Positions 1 through 14,239 of a DNA stretch of 64,000 nt are shown here, one piece after another. The notes beneath the pieces were generated by a model. It had not been told where the DNA came from and did not search any database. It saw only the letters and a program-made list of their open reading frames with translations. This DNA comes from Loxodes magnus (Eukaryota; Ciliophora; Karyorelictea; Loxodida; Loxodidae). Where the stretch lies: NCBI GenBank assembly GCA_946699065.1, contig CAMPDV010000145.1, positions 62,001-126,000 of the forward strand, in the 5' to 3' direction. A program made the translations under genes and the position numbers. Within the stretch, counting starts at the first letter, position 1. The number at the start of each line of letters is the position of its first letter.

Positions 1-2060
1 TTATGTAAGTAAAGCATTAAGACAATCATTTCACATATAACCTAACTTATTACAAATTTAGACTTATAAATATAGTTATTTGATATATTAGAATTAGCTT
101 TACTTGCTAGTGTATTTATAAGAGAACAGAAGAGATTAAGAAATATATTATGCTTTTATTAGGAAAATTTTACAAAAGATTGCTTAATATCTAACAAACA
201 GTTCGTTTTTAGTTAGTAATAATAATAGTTAAAAAAGATAAATTCGCAAGTCCATTACAGAAACAAGCAATGAAAGAATATAGTCATTAAAAAAAATTTA
301 GTAAATCCCAAATGAATAAGAATGATTAAAAATATTAGACATTAGTTATTAATATTCTACTTGTTTTCTATAGTTATTTTTAATTTTAATATTTTCTTAA
401 ACTAGGTTTATAGGGATTAAAAGGATAATGTTATCCTAGTAAACAAGAGGTTAAAATATAATTGAAATGATAGATATAATAAAAAATTGAAGTAACAAGT
501 AAACCATGTATATCTAATATCTAAAGTATGTTTCTTAGTTTTTAATATAAAACATATCTTTTTATTATTGTATAACTAATTATAAAATATTAAATAGAAC
601 ATTATGATAATTACTAATAATTAAATCATTAGACATTTTCTATTTTTTATTTCATATTATTTAACCGAATCTTACTCATTTAGACTTATATATTCATTCT
701 TATTAAATTTATATATTTTATTATATTCAAAAAGTATTAGTCATATAAAACTTCTCATTAACTGTTAATATTTTCAAACGAATATTAATTTTTATCTATT
801 AGATTAGCACAATCAAATATTTAAATTTATTCCTCTCCTGTGAATATACTACAGATAATAGATATGCGACTTTAGGCAATATAATTGGTTAAAATTATAA
901 TAATTTATTTGTAGTTGTATAATAACAACATATATTTATTACCTTCACTTTAATATCTATCAAATGAAATACCTCATCACCTTAAGTCATATTAACACTT
1001 ACTTGTGCATGAGGAGTTCCTGTTTTTTTTCAGGCTTCTCTTTTTGTTATAGGTGCTTATAGAATCTATTTTCTAATCCCTGGTTATTTTTATCTCCTCA
1101 GCAAATACAAGAAAGTTAGACAAATATCCAATCTTCTGCTCCTCCATCTTTTAAAATACTAAATACGCATTTATTTATCAACTAAAGCAGAGAAAATTGA
1201 TAAAAATAAAATAAAAATGTTAACTATGTGAAATTCTTAATATCTGTTCATATGAAATAACCAATGAACATAACCAATTATATTTATTTTTATTCTTTAA
1301 TGCTAAATTTATATAAAATATAAATATAAAAAGAGAATCACTCAGAATGATTAGAGACTTCATTATCTTCTCTTTTCATTAAGATATATCCTTTATATAT
1401 TTAAAATAACTTTTGTCTCTTATATATCCTTAATTCAGTATTTTTTTTAATTTTTTGAAATAAACAACTATTCTTGTGGAGCTTCAATATGATAATACAA
1501 GATATTATGCTGGATTTATAGAAGATTAAGATAAGTTTATGTTTCTTGATTCCTGACACTATAGTTAATTGTCAGATTCCTTTATTTATTGAATTGCATC
1601 GACATTTTTTTTGAGATTCAACATATTTTTAATTTCTTTTTACTTTTAAGAGTTTCAACTTTAGACAAAAGATCCATAATTTTCTATAATCATGTTAGGT
1701 TTTAAATTTGAAGTAAATAAGAAGACGAAGAAATTTAGCTTTTAATTGACTTTATATGATTATAAACAAAAAATAAAATTTTCCATTATTTCAAATTTTA
1801 GAAACTGCTAACTTCAGACATATCTTATTTTTAAAAGTTTAGTTTAAGTTAATTTTGATTTTTTTTTCTATTTAAGAATAAATTTTAATAAGGTAATTTA
1901 TACTTTTATTCGTTTTAAGTTTATTTAAACATTAGCTATTTACATTAGTGAGGGAATTTATTACAATATAATTAAGACTTTAGTTCATCTAGCATTTGCT
2001 CCATATTTATTTAATTGTTAAAAGGACAAGAAAATAAAATTTATATTCAAAGGAAATAAT
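1..2060. other. AT-rich intergenic DNA
   Basis: I see no gene that I can support here. The stretch is very AT-rich and TAA, TAG and TGA occur in all frames without any conserved motif. A slightly GC-richer patch near 990-1160 has no recognisable protein or RNA signature. Confidence 0.5.
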
Positions 2061-4235
2061 ATGTAGTCATTAATAAACTTCCTTGATGTTTATCCAACGC
2101 TAATTTACTTATCATACAAAGGATCAAAAGGATTCCATACAATATTAGGATATATTTTATCTGCCTGCACATATATACTTATTATTCTTGCTTTTATAAG
2201 TATGGGATCAGATATTATTTATAAGACTAATCCTATTATAATTGGCTAAACGATAAAGACGCAAACTCGTCCTTGATAATATTTTGGAATGAACAATTAC
2301 ACATTTGCCTTAGGATTTGCAAATTTTTCTAATGGTCTTTGATATTCTCCTTCTTATTTCACTTTAGAAGTTGGATATACAATAACAGATGCTTAGAGTG
2401 TCAGGATAGAGCAGATTCCCTTAACACCATGCAATGTGAGTTTCTATAAAGGCTTCGAAGATGCTTTCAATAGACCTTATCCTGAATTATATACGACTCT
2501 ATGCTTTGACGCAAATGAATTAGTAATAGGAGGATATTGAGGCGAAGATCTAATGAGAAGCATTTATATAACAATAAAAAGATGCGAAAATTCTTCAATA
2601 TCAGATATAAAATGCGCTCCACTAGAAGAAATTGAAGACTTGGTTTCTAGGTAGATTTTTTTTAACATATGATTCTCTGATTAAAGCATAGATATTTAAA
2701 ACTACAATAGTCCAAGTAAAGGTTTGCTTAACAATTATTATTGATAGTTTGATTTATATTAGCAAAAGCAAACTAATATTTATTTCAAGCCTATAGAAAT
2801 AGTCACTGATGATGGCTTCTTAATGGAAAATATATAAACACAAAGATATATTACACTTGACAAAGATTAAATAGAAACCATTTCAAACCAAAATTTGCAG
2901 AGTCCTTATGTTTTTACGCTTAATATTTGATCTTCCGATAACATTCTCCAGTACAAGAGAAAATATAAGAAAATCTAAGATGTAGCTTCTTAAATAGGAG
3001 GAGTTATTAATATCATAATAATAACATGTCGCATAATCGTTTCAATATACTCAAAGTATGCTTTTACTTATAATTTCTCATAGGTTATTTTTAATGTTGA
3101 AGATTTATAAGAAGACTACAGTTAGCTTATTAAATCTAAAACCCTTTTTGTCTAAAACAATAAAAATTATCCAAGTGAAACCATTGAAAAAAATATCAAA
3201 TCGCAATCATTTTTAAAGAAAGGTTGAAAAGACAAAATAAAAAAGCGAAAAAAAATGAAATCTTCTGTATTTCCTCAATAGCAAGAGCAACAAAGTATAC
3301 CTTTTAAAGAGAATGAAAATAAAATAGAAGATTTAGAAATTGAAACTAGTTAACTTATAAATAATCAAAATTAAATAAGTGCTTTCTAAATAAAGAATAC
3401 TTTAGTTGATAATAAAACAACAACTGAAATTTAAGAAAATGCATTTGATAAAACTGCTAAAAGTGAAGACATTTCCAAGGAAATAAAACAATTAAACAAA
3501 ATAGATAATCCTGTATTTTAAAGTTCAAATGAAATTTGTTAAGATATAATTGAAAAATAAAATATTTAAGTCGTTGAGCAAGAAAGCAGTAACGAGTATT
3601 AAGAATAAAAAAATAAAAAATCTTACTTATAAATCCTTAATGATAATTCTCAAAGTTTTGATATCGAATAAAAATCCAAAAGCATAATAAGTATTCATAT
3701 GTCAAGTGAATAAAAGCACTAATATTTGAAAACCAAAATAAAAGCTGAAGATTATTTGAAAATTAATTTTTTTCAATATTATTTTTACAAATTTTTGAAT
3801 TTCTTCAAAAGCAAAAATAGCAAGTCTTTGTTTAATGGAAAAGTTTAGAAGAAATATCAAACTTTATAAAAAGCAGATGAAATAGTACAAGATTATTTGC
3901 AAGCTGATTTTCTAGTTAAAAAATTAGTAGAACTTGAAAAATTGAAAACAATAATTTTCAGTGAAGAATAGTTAACTATTTTCAACTATATTTCCAAACC
4001 AAAAATTAAGAATAATGAAGAAGATTTATAAAATGATTAAGAATTTTATTTATCCCCTACTTTAAAATTTAAGAAAGATACTGTATTTTAAAATGCTGCT
4101 GTTTACAAAGAACTAGACAAGGTGGTTTTATTTTGCAATTAAATTCTGAAAAAAGATCAAAATGATCCAATAGATTTAAAATTATTCAATTTGATAGACA
4201 AAAAAATTCTAAAATGTGCAGAAATTTAGCAATGA
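2061..4235 (+). CDS. ciliate-type membrane protein, two TM segments
   Basis: A single uninterrupted frame of 724 codons when TAA/TAG are read as Gln and internal TGA as Trp. The product starts MQSLINFLDVYPTLIYLSYK, a typical opening of a large ciliate membrane-protein family found in Tetrahymena, Paramecium and Stylonychia. TM1 lies at about residues 27-47 (TILGYILSACTYILIILAFI). A long, probably extracellular or lumenal domain with several Cys and aromatic residues follows. TM2 lies at about 310-332 (QIGGVINIIIITCRIIVSIY), and then a long polar cytoplasmic tail rich in Lys, Glu and Gln. Internal TGA codons fall at Trp-like positions (GLWYSP, GGYWGED, LNIWSSD). The tail has no TGA from about 3227 to the stop at 4233, as expected when TGA is also the stop. 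Function of the family is unknown. The ATG is the only good one upstream of TM1. Isolated gene. Confidence 0.82.
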
Positions 4236-6266
4236 GAAAGCAAACTAAGTTTTTATTAACAAAAATCAATTTAAAAATATATTATGATCAAATAATAATA
4301 TCTTTTGTATGTTTCAATTAAATTTAAAGTGAGTTAATAAAAAAATCAAATGGGAATATTAAGATTTATACATTTTATTTTTTCCCATATACATATTTTT
4401 TATTATTTCTTTTTAATTCATTTAAATTATCGTATTTTTTCCTAGTTTTATATCGAATTTTAGGTAAAATAAAAAAATTTTAAATTCATCCTTATATTTC
4501 CTTTTTAAGTCTACATTTACTTAATTTAATAAATATTAGAGTTAGATTATTTCCCAAACTTTAACTCTCCCTTACTTTATTTAGTGATAATTACTTCAAT
4601 AAGCTTTTAATGTTAGTTTTTTATTTTCTTCTAATTTAAGAGTATATATATTCATTATTTATAATATTTAACCTTATATTAACATTTAATAAATAGCTTC
4701 TGCTTCTATATCAGTCTTTCTTCTATAGTTGTTCAATTTGTCTGTATTTCATAACGTTTTTTGAGCTTCAAATTTCATTTTATTTAGTCAAACCAAAAAA
4801 TGTTCTTCTCTTAAGCTAAATTATTTTTAAATTTTTTCTATTCTAATTCTAGAATTAGTTTAGAAGTTGATTTATCAATAAAGATTTAAATGTAATAATC
4901 TATTAAATAGCAGAATAAGCTTAGTAAGTTAGCATGCTATAAGCATAAAGTTAGAAGAAATAAACAAAGAAATGGATTTAAACGTTTTACTCCTTTATAG
5001 ATTTTTTCTATGATTTAAGTAAGTTACTAGTATTAAAATCTCATTTAATAAACTCATTTTTCTCATAATAAAAGAGCATGATAAAGGAAATAAAGGTAAT
5101 ATTAAGAAATGCTTGACTGATAAAAACGCATTTAAAAAGTGAAGTAGCAACTATAGAAAGAATTATATTTAGTTTCCTGTTTTTAATTATTTTTATACTT
5201 CAGATTATGTTAAGATGCTATTCTAAGAAAAAAAGATTAATGGAGCCTATCTTATTAACTGTTTATAATTTACAAGTGTGAGTTTTAGGCTATAAGAAGT
5301 AAATAGAAGATATAAAGAATTTTCCATAAAAAAACGATAATGACATAATAAAACAATGTAAATTAATTTCTTTTTTTAACAGAATGTCAAGCAAGAAGTG
5401 TTTGCATTAAAAAGAAAATATCTCATATCATAACATTCAATATCTGATATATTCATTTAAAGCTTACTTTTATATATTTTAAAATAAACAATTTAAGACT
5501 TTAGATTTGAAGCTCATTTGAAAAAGACGATCCTAACTTGTAAAAGTGAACTATATTGATTTTATATAAATAATAATAATTAAGGAAATTTCAATGGTAG
5601 AACATTTTAAGTTTAGTTGGAATAGCTATAACTAAAGCTATAAATATTATAAATTAGTCTTTTATTAAAGATAATTTATAATAATAGAGTAGATATTTTA
5701 ATCATAGAATCGTTATTTAGTTTAAATAAAAGTTAAATGTATAACCAATTGAGAAATTATTGAAATTTAGCAGTTAAAATTTATATAAATTAAGAAGATA
5801 TTTATAAAGATAGAAAGTCTACTTAAGAGTCTACCAAATATAAATAGTAAATTAAGCTTTTTAAAGGAATATCTTTTAAGAATAATTTAGCTAAAAATTT
5901 TGAATTTAATAGCTTTATTAATAAATAAATAGAATATTAGCTTACAATAATAAATATAAGACGTAAGTAATCAACAAATCATAATAAAAGTAAAAATTTG
6001 CACTATTAATTATTTTATTTGAAAATCGTTCTAAATTATAAAATAACTAATAAATAAATAACAAATCTAAATTACTTATTATATCTATATAATGAGGAAT
6101 ATTAAAAGGAAAGGATAAAGAAGAATTCCAAAGGAAAATGCTTAAATTATTCTAGCATAGAGAGTTTTTAGAAAAAATAGTAAATTTTAATAGTTATAAG
6201 CAAAAAAAACTATTTAAAGATTATTTTTCTTCCTAATTAATGCACTTAATACCTTTCTTTATTTTT
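4236..6266. other. intergenic, no supported gene
   Basis: About 2 kb of AT-rich sequence with many short direct motifs such as AGCTTA. I see no conserved domain, RNA gene or long frame that I can support. Confidence 0.45.
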
Positions 6267-8790
6267 ATGATTACTAAGAAGATTTTTTATTTATTGTTTT
6301 TTGCTTCTTTGCTACCCTTAATTTATTTAAACCACAAAGACTCAAAATATTTTCTTTAAGTATTTTATATTTTTCTTTTTCTAAGGGTCACATCATCTTC
6401 CATAAACAAAGCTATTGATTCTTAGAGAACGAAAGTTGCGAAAAAGTATCAAATAATCACAAAAAAGTTGACTATAGTTATCAATTTTTGTGTTATAAGC
6501 AAGCTTATTTCCATTAATAGCATTTTGATATTAAAGCTTAAGCAAAAATTTATTTTATTCTTCCTCTATTTTTCATTACCTAACAATAAAACACTTGAAA
6601 TTTTCTGTAGTTAATCAAGCAAAGCTTTTAAACTGGAAAATATTAGTTTAGATTATAATTTATTGCAATTTGATCTCAATAACTGCAGGTGAATAAAAAT
6701 TCCTTTTTAGATGAAATTTTATGAATAGACTTTTCACTTTGTATCAAGTTATTTCAATCTAAGTAACTAATATTTTCTCAATCATTTCTTTTAGTTTTTA
6801 TTTTTCTTCTTCATTATTCCTTTTACATTTAGCTTTAAACTAAAGTATTTCATTTTATTTTGCAAATCTCTTAATTAACTTAGCATCTCTTTCTTCATTT
6901 ACAGCTCAATAAAGTAGCTATTATTTTTTTATCTTTATTCTTATTAATGCAAGAGTAACTATGCAATCTAAAATTAAACTTACTAAAGCTAAATTAGAAA
7001 AGAATAGTGTCGAAATCTCCGAATTCATCCTAGCTTTTAATAGCAATAGCAATAAAACCTAAAAGTTTGGATTAATAGGTGAGAATTTGTAAATTATATA
7101 GGAGTATTGCTTGCTTTATAGATTAATTCTAAGTTTTGCAATTTTTTCTTTTCTTATACCTCAGAATTTTATAATAATAAGGCAATAAATTAAAATAAAC
7201 AAGTGGAAACACACTAATAAAGATTGGCTAATAAAAAATAAAAAAGAAATCAATCTAAATATATATTCTTTTTTACTAAGCATTAGATTAAGCTTAAGAA
7301 TCTTTTCATTTAATACCAGATACAGATCAACATAATTTTGAATTTTTCTCTGTAAGCATTTATGTTATGAATTCTCTTGATATCCATATAAGTTTAAAAA
7401 ATCATGATAATTAGATTAACTTACCTTATGAAAATTTACATTTTTGTCTAAGAGAATAAGCTTTCATATTACCTTCTCAAATAAGGTAGCAATTTTATGA
7501 TAGGATTATCATAATTGAAATTTGGATACAGTGATTTTTTAACTGAGATTTTAATCTTCGAAGACTGCCCCGTGTAACTTATTTGTCGTTTCAATTTTTA
7601 GAGCATTTTCACTAAATCTTCATATAAGCTAAATTTTCTACATTTCTATTTTGCTTTATTCTAATTTCTCAGTATTTTGATGGATTTTATAAGCATTTAT
7701 AAAGAGCCAACCAAACAATCAAAAATGTGCAATAATTAATTAGCTAAAAAGTTTTTTATCGAGCATCATTACTATTCCCCTATAAATTAACCAATATAAT
7801 TCTATACAAATCTATCAAACAGAAATACAAGTCTCACGATTCTTTATGAAGTTATCATATCTTTACCAAATTTAATTTTGGATAAAACATTTGTAATTTT
7901 AGCATTATTTAGCACTAATTCATAAAATAAATACTTCATTGCATTTTTTATTGGTAGAATCTCTATCTTTATAACTATCATAGTTTTATCAATTAGTAAT
8001 GTAATTGAGAGCTTAGCTTTAACTAATTTTTACCTTAATTTTAATAATGTTTCGTTAATAAAATATCAACAATATTAAAAAGAATTAAAATAGGCTAACT
8101 AGAAACGAATAATTAAAGCAAAAAGTCCAAATTACAAAGAATAAATATAAGTATTCCTTCTATAATATAAGATAAATAGACTTATTAGGTATTTTTACCT
8201 TTAAGATAAATAAACTAAAATTCCTTTAAATTTTATAATTACTCTATTTAAATATTATTAAATAGTTAAATATTTTTAGTTTCAAGTTTGAAAGAAAGAT
8301 TTTATACTTCTAAAAGCAGGTTCTTCATAGTCTTAAAAAAGTGTGAAATTTCTATTAGACAAATATTAAGAGTTTAGCATAGATAGTTTTTACTTTGAAA
8401 ATATAATCAGATATTTGAAAACTAGTTTAAGGTTTCTTTCTAATCTTATTTCTTAATACATTTCCTAAATTTATTTTTTAAAGGTAATTATCGAAATGAA
8501 AATGTTTGGAAAGCATTAAAAGTAAATTTCTTGCATATATAATCAAAATCAAATGAAAAATGTGTAGTTAAATGCAAATTGATAAAGTTTAAATGATTCT
8601 AAGATTAAGTTTTCTTAAAGCTAACTCACAGTACTTTTATTTAATATTAATATTACAAAGTATTATTTAAAGTTTAAAAATCCTTATACTTCAGTGTAAC
8701 ATATAGACATTTAGATATAGCAGTATCTTTTTAATTTAATATGGAATCATAAAATCCAATAAAAGTTCGTACCAACTTGATTATAAATGA
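6267..8790 (+). pseudogene. coding-like stretch, probable decayed membrane-protein gene
   Basis: An ATG at 6267 opens MITKKIFYLLFFASLLPLIY, which resembles a signal peptide. Coding-like sequence continues with changes of frame. Between about 7560 and 8790 one frame stays open for roughly 400 codons. That stretch contains a hydrophobic segment near 7940-7990 (FIGRISIFITIIVLSISN) followed by a polar, Gln/Lys-rich tail. The order (lumenal part, TM, long tail) recalls the gene at 2061-4235, so this may be a diverged or dying paralogue. I could not place introns of the usual 17-23 nt that would join the frames near 7080, 7290 and 7490, so a pseudogene is my best reading. A real gene with unusual introns is possible. 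Confidence 0.35.
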
Positions 8791-10389
8791 ACATAATATA
8801 CTTTTAATAATTTTTAAGCAATTCTTAAGGTTGAGCAGTTTATTAAAATACTCTTACATTATATAGTCAAAAATGTCTTTGATTCTATAAATAATTTTAT
8901 TTAATTATGTAGGTTTTATAAAAGTTAATTATTCATATATGTAAATTAAGGAAATAAAAATAAGTAAATTATTTAAATAGATTGATAATTTCAGGAATAA
9001 CAAGGCATCTTATGGAAAATATATGAATCTTCAATATGCAATATAACCATTTAACTTTAATAAATACAATATATTATAAAAATATTAAGCTTATAGTCAG
9101 ATTTTTAATATATTTCAAAACCTAAAATTATTATTTATTAAGGTTAATTACTCAGTGTGCTCTTAGTAAAATGTTTTATGGTAGTTATGCTTATTTATAT
9201 AGTAAACTGCTGGGAATAAGTTAAAAATATTCAAACATTTAAAAAAAGAAAAAAAATTTGGAATCAGTTTTGTAAATTTTTTAGTTTTAAGCAAAAACTG
9301 GAAGAAAGTAAAGTTACTTAAGGTAATAAATATATAAACGGAAGAAAACTAAAAATAGATTAATAAAAAGCAATGATTCAGATTTTAAAAGCGATAAAAT
9401 GATAAATAAATTTATTTTTAAAACTGTGAAATGCCATATAAATAACGAAATGATTCAAAATAAATTGCTTGATTGAACTTAAAACGACAAACAAATACAA
9501 ACTTTAACTAATTTCTGTTTTCAGCTTTTTTAATAAAATTATTAAGAGGATAAAAACTATTAAATAAACTTTATCATATATATAAAGCCTATATATTTAA
9601 AGCTTTTAAGCAAGTATAAAATTACTAAGTAAACAAGCTGAAATATTATTATAAAATATTTTTCTATCTCTTTTAAGTATTAATTATTAGATATTATTAG
9701 ATTATTTAAATTACGAAATTTATATTCAATAGTAAAATTAACTGCAAATTATTTTAAATTCATATAAGAGAAAAATTATTTGTTTATACTTCAAATTAAC
9801 TTTATTCTTTCCTTACTTTTATTTAGTAGTAAATTTTATTGTAATTTAAAAAATTTTGTAATATGATTCATATTAAAAGAATGCTAAAATACTTAACATT
9901 TGCTTTAAAGTTCTATCATGTTTATATTTTGAAATTTTTAATTAAAATTTAATAATATTTATTATTTCTTCTGCATGATACTCCCCTGCATTTGATATCG
10001 CTTTACAATTTTTTTCTAATGTTTATCTTATTGTATTCATTATTATTTAAATAAAGATTTATTTATTCTTAATATATTTAGTTTTCTTGCAATTAAACTT
10101 TAATTTCTTTTATGTTGATGCTTTATTATTTTTTTTTGTTAAAGGTGGATAAACTTGGTAAATTTATCCTTAGCTTATCAAGATAATTTTCTTGATGTAT
10201 TTATAACAAATCTATTAGCTTTTTATTTAAATGGATAGTTTTATTTTATTTCTTAAATTATCAGAATTATTGTTTTAGATTTAATATAAATCCTTATATT
10301 CAATATTTAAAAATTTAACTTAGAAAGATTAAATTAAATCCTCTTAAATCTTAATTATCTTCAGACAATAAATTAAAAAATTAAATTTT
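8791..10389. other. intergenic, no supported gene
   Basis: Very AT-rich sequence with long A and T runs. I see no conserved motif or gene. Confidence 0.5.
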
Positions 10390-11165
10390 TTTTGGAAATG
10401 AAAATATTTCTTGTAAAGTTCTCTCTCATCTAAGTACTAGTTAGAGCTCACGTTTACCCAGTTTTGTATTAATTCATTTTTGGATTTTTGTTACCTGGTT
10501 TAATATGTTTCTTTCTTAAAAAATGTCCATTACTAGAATTGTAAAAAGATGCTAGATTTTTCAAATTATCTTTAGTATCTCTAGATTTTCCCTTAATTCC
10601 CTAAATTAATATTTGCTTATAAAAAGTAGCATTTTTTCTAATTCTTATCGGCTATAAATTTCCTTCAAATTTCATAGCATTAGTTGATGATTTATTATCT
10701 CCATTGTAAGAAAACACTAAAAAAGATTTATTTTTCTATTTTAGCTTCTTTTTCTTCCCTTTTTTCCTAATTTTATATATTCCTTTTCGTTCTGGTCATA
10801 AAATCTGCCAGAATATACTAATAATTCTCCATTTTAACCTCTTTCTTGTTTAGAATTGAAGCCATATATGTGGATATCAGTTCGAACTAGAGAATATTAA
10901 GTTGCTTTCTATAATAGGATTATCAGAAGTTATCAAAAGATTATGTAAATTCTACTTCTATTTATGTCCTTGATTATTTCTTTTTTAAGTTACGAAGTTA
11001 ATTTTTAGTTAGAAATTTATTTACGCAAATTCCTTTTAAATGTCTTTTCTGGAATTATCTAAGCTATTTCTTCTTATTGTTAAAATTAAGCCATTCCTTC
11101 TGGGGAATCTTAATAAGAAACCACCAATTTAAGTTTTATTAATTTTCTTTAGACTTTGCTTAGAC
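10390..11165 (-). other. coding-like region, unresolved
   Basis: GC content rises here and the minus strand is open under the altered code. A first part reads DSPEGMAQFQQQEEIAQIIP and onwards (about 11120-10990). Downstream, a second frame gives charged sequence (TRTKRNIQNQEKREEKEAKI, around 10780) and a third gives FSYNGDNKSSTNAMKFEGN near 10700. I could not choose between frames or find introns that connect them, and I recognise no domain. It lies just downstream, on the same strand, of the ORF1-like element at 11.8-12.7 kb, so it could be part of that element. Confidence 0.3.
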
Positions 11166-11759
11166 AGTTATCCTTTAAATATTTCCATTTTATTTATAAT
11201 TATTAAAAATACCTATCAGATATAATCATAGTAATCATTTGCTATTAATAAATTTCTTTAATTAGAATACTGAGAAAAGATTACTGATTTACAAAGATTC
11301 AAAAGATAATCAAATAAAAAACAAATAATTCATATACTTCTATTGTATACTCAACTAATCTAGTGTATTAAATAAATTTTGCTATTAAAGAGTTAAGTTA
11401 GTTCTTTAAAATTAAAAGATACAACTTTCTGTAAATAAGTTTAAAGTATATTGCTATATAGCTTTAATGGTTTAAACAAATTCTAAAAATCAATCATTTA
11501 GGATAGGCAATTTCACTTCAGTCGTAATAAAATTTAATTGTTTGATATATTATATCAGTATATTTCCATTATCTTTATTGATATATTCCTTATAAGATAA
11601 AGTAGATTATAATGCACTTTATTAGCCCTATCATTCATAAGTGAAAAGCTTTATTTCTTCTAAATAATACTCTTTCTTATTCTTTTAATTTAAGCTATTT
11701 TCTTCTTTTTGGTTACTATCCAAAAGTCTTTCAAAAAATATCTCTAGAGATTATTTCTA

Positions 11760-12730
11760 TGCTATAGTTAATAATAATAATAATAATATTAATTTTAAGT
11801 TTTCCGCTTTAGGGATTTCCCACCCAGTCATGAATACAGCAGTTCATGCTTTCTGCTGTTAAATATAAAAGTTTCGGTCGCCCAAGTTTAGCGAGATTGG
11901 GAACTCGGATTTTTTCCAGGTTTTCCCTCCTTTAATTTGCCTTAGTTCCATCTTAATCTTGTATATTGAACCATCCGGGTTGCAATACATACTTTTTATT
12001 TTTGCTTCTTCTTTTTTCTTCTTTTGTTGTTATTTTATCCAATATTTTCTTTATTTCTATTAGAATTTCTAACACTTCCGATAAAAATGTCATACACTTC
12101 CACAGCAGAAGCATTTCTTTTTTATTTTTAATTATTTTTCTTGATTTGTTTGCTCTTTCTAGGCTTCGATTTCCATCTGTATAGCTCCAGTTTCGCTTTA
12201 CTCTTTCTTAAAAGTTTACAATTTCTCTTCTACTTTTCTGAGTCTGGTATCCAGTTCAGTCTGTTTCTAAAGCTAATTTTAGGATTCCTTAATCTGACTT
12301 TTTGAGATATTCCAAAAGGCGTTAAGATCTCTTTCCTAGGACATAAGTCTTGACTCAATTCCTTCTGCTAGGTCTAACTTTGCCATCAGCATATCATTGT
12401 CCTTCTTCAATCTCTTGACCTCTTCCTGGAGGTTCAGCACCACTTTGATGAGCTACTTCATACTCATCTGGCCAGAAGGGTTGAATTCTGATAATTCCTG
12501 GTGGAGAACAGACTTCATCTGTTTCCTCGATTTCTCGCTTGAGGTTGGAGTTTCAGTGTGTACATTCTTCAAGGTTAGCTTTCGTTCGTTTTGTTAGATT
12601 CCAAGTTGTTAGTTCAGTGTTGGTTAAGGTTGTGATAGAGAAGATTGTTAAGATTATTAATACTTGGTTTCTTGCTTGCTCCCTTCCTTTTTGGCTAAGG
12701 AAGAGGTGGTATAGAAACCTGACTTGAAAC
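11760..12730 (-). mobile_element. retroelement relic with ORF1/gag-like CCHC protein
   Basis: A GC-richer island on the minus strand. Reading from about 12.5 kb downwards, the product has a coiled coil with heptad-like spacing (LQEEVKRLKKDNDMLMAKL), then a basic stretch. A zinc knuckle of the C-x2-C-x4-H-x4-C type follows near 12.1 kb (CFCCGSVWHFYRKC). The element runs on through a non-coding stretch (about 11.80-11.96 kb) and ends in a (TTA)n tract at 11.77-11.79 kb. A coiled coil plus knuckle is seen in LINE ORF1 proteins and also in Gag proteins. The simple-repeat 3' tail and absence of terminal repeats favour a non-LTR (LINE ORF1-only, HAL1-like) origin. No reverse transcriptase is recognisable next to it. 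Treated as a fossil; probably not intact. Confidence 0.6.
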
Positions 12731-13415
12731 CTTCAACTTTTTTTTTAATTATGCTTTAGTTAATTTGAAGCAATTTTATATAGTTAAATTTATCAAACAC
12801 GAAATCTTTTTATTTATTTACTAATTTTCCTATTCTGATTCGAATTTTATTGATTCTTATTTTTCTTAATTAAAATAAATTTATATATCTTTTACATTTC
12901 CATAGACTCTTATTGATTTATATATAAAAAAATATGATTTTATTGATTTTATTAGAATTTAACTGCATTTTCTTTATTTTTTGTTGAATTTATGCTATCT
13001 TTTAATCTAATTAATTTAAAATTTATGAATTTGTCTGACATTTTTGAGAAGATTAGATATTTTTATGTTTATTTATTTCCGAAAAAATTTAATTTAATTC
13101 TTAAATTCTTAGCTAAACAATCTCAATCTTGTACCTAACGAAATTTTATAAATATTTAGGCTTCTAAAAAGCTAGTGATCATCATTCCATTAATACCACT
13201 AAGTAGAGTAAGAATTTATATCTTTAAGCAATTAATTCTTTTTTTAATTTTGTTATATGGTATATAATTAAAAATAAGCTATTATAAATATTATATTTGT
13301 TTAAATAAAATAGAAGTAAATATGTCTAATTGTTAAAAATTAAGTACTTTCTACTTTTTGTTGTTTAATCTTGCTGGTGAGCTAAATCAAAAGTTACTTT
13401 ATTAAAATAAAATGC
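12731..13415. other. intergenic, no supported gene
   Basis: AT-rich spacer between the ORF1-like element and the SINE. Nothing supportable seen. Confidence 0.5.
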
Positions 13416-13850
13416 ATGTCGGCCGCATCAGATAAATTAGTAGGTAATCTAGTGCAGTGTATACTGCATTGCGAGTAATGTCGTACTAGATTCCACCACG
13501 GGGAAGGTGGATAAGCTCTGTTGAGACATACCTAACTTACCCCGAGGGTTCTCTCTAGCAGTATGAAAGTTTGACTGACGGGCCTTCTAATTACCGACTT
13601 AATAACTAATTCTTATTTAGACCTTAATCAAGAAGACTGAAACATTTGACTCAAGATTTAAGAATAAATTTTGATAAGAAGATTCCCATTTGGAGAAGCT
13701 GACATGACTCATCGAACGTCTAGAATTTTAACAAGAAACATGAGAACATTTTTCTTAACATAAATATTAATATTAATATTAATATTGAAAATGCTGCGCA
13801 CCAATGAGGGCTACGCACTCTATAATCATTTTTATTTATTTATCTATTTA
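13416..13850 (+). mobile_element. SINE, full-length copy A
   Basis: About 435 bp, clearly GC-richer than its surroundings. The head begins ATGTCGGCC and is shared with the inverted copy at 16935-17092. The body (for example TATGAAAGTTT...GACGGGCCTTCTAAT) is shared with the inverted copy at 44410-44778. The 3' end (GCGCACCAATGAGGG, then CTCTATAATCA) followed by a TTTA-type tail is shared with the LINE ending at 26630. An internal (ATT)n run lies at about 13763-13790. A short non-coding unit with several copies, a LINE-like 3' end and a simple-repeat tail is the SINE pattern. I could not define a convincing tRNA-like A/B box in the head, so the RNA ancestor is unknown. Confidence 0.72.
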
Positions 13851-14239
13851 ATGAAATTTAAAAAAATAGATATTTATATTTGGCTATTTTTAAAAAGTAA
13901 AGAATGAAATCTCTCTTCAATTTTTTTCGTGATAAATGGAATAAATTCTAATTAGTTAAGGAAAAATATTGAAAATATCTTCACATTTTAGATTCGGAGC
14001 TTATTATTAAAAAATCGATTTAAATAATTGCAGAGTAATAACAAAATAAAAATGTTTGGTAAAATTGGAAATAAAATATAAAAATAAATTTTATTTAAAA
14101 AGTCTAGAAGAAAGAAAAAAGCAAAGATAAACAAGATTTAATAATTATTTCAATATTTAGTAAAAAGAAAAGCAGATAACTATGCATAAATTACTAAATA
14201 AGAGTAGTTTAAAGCAATTAAAGACTCAAAATCAAACTT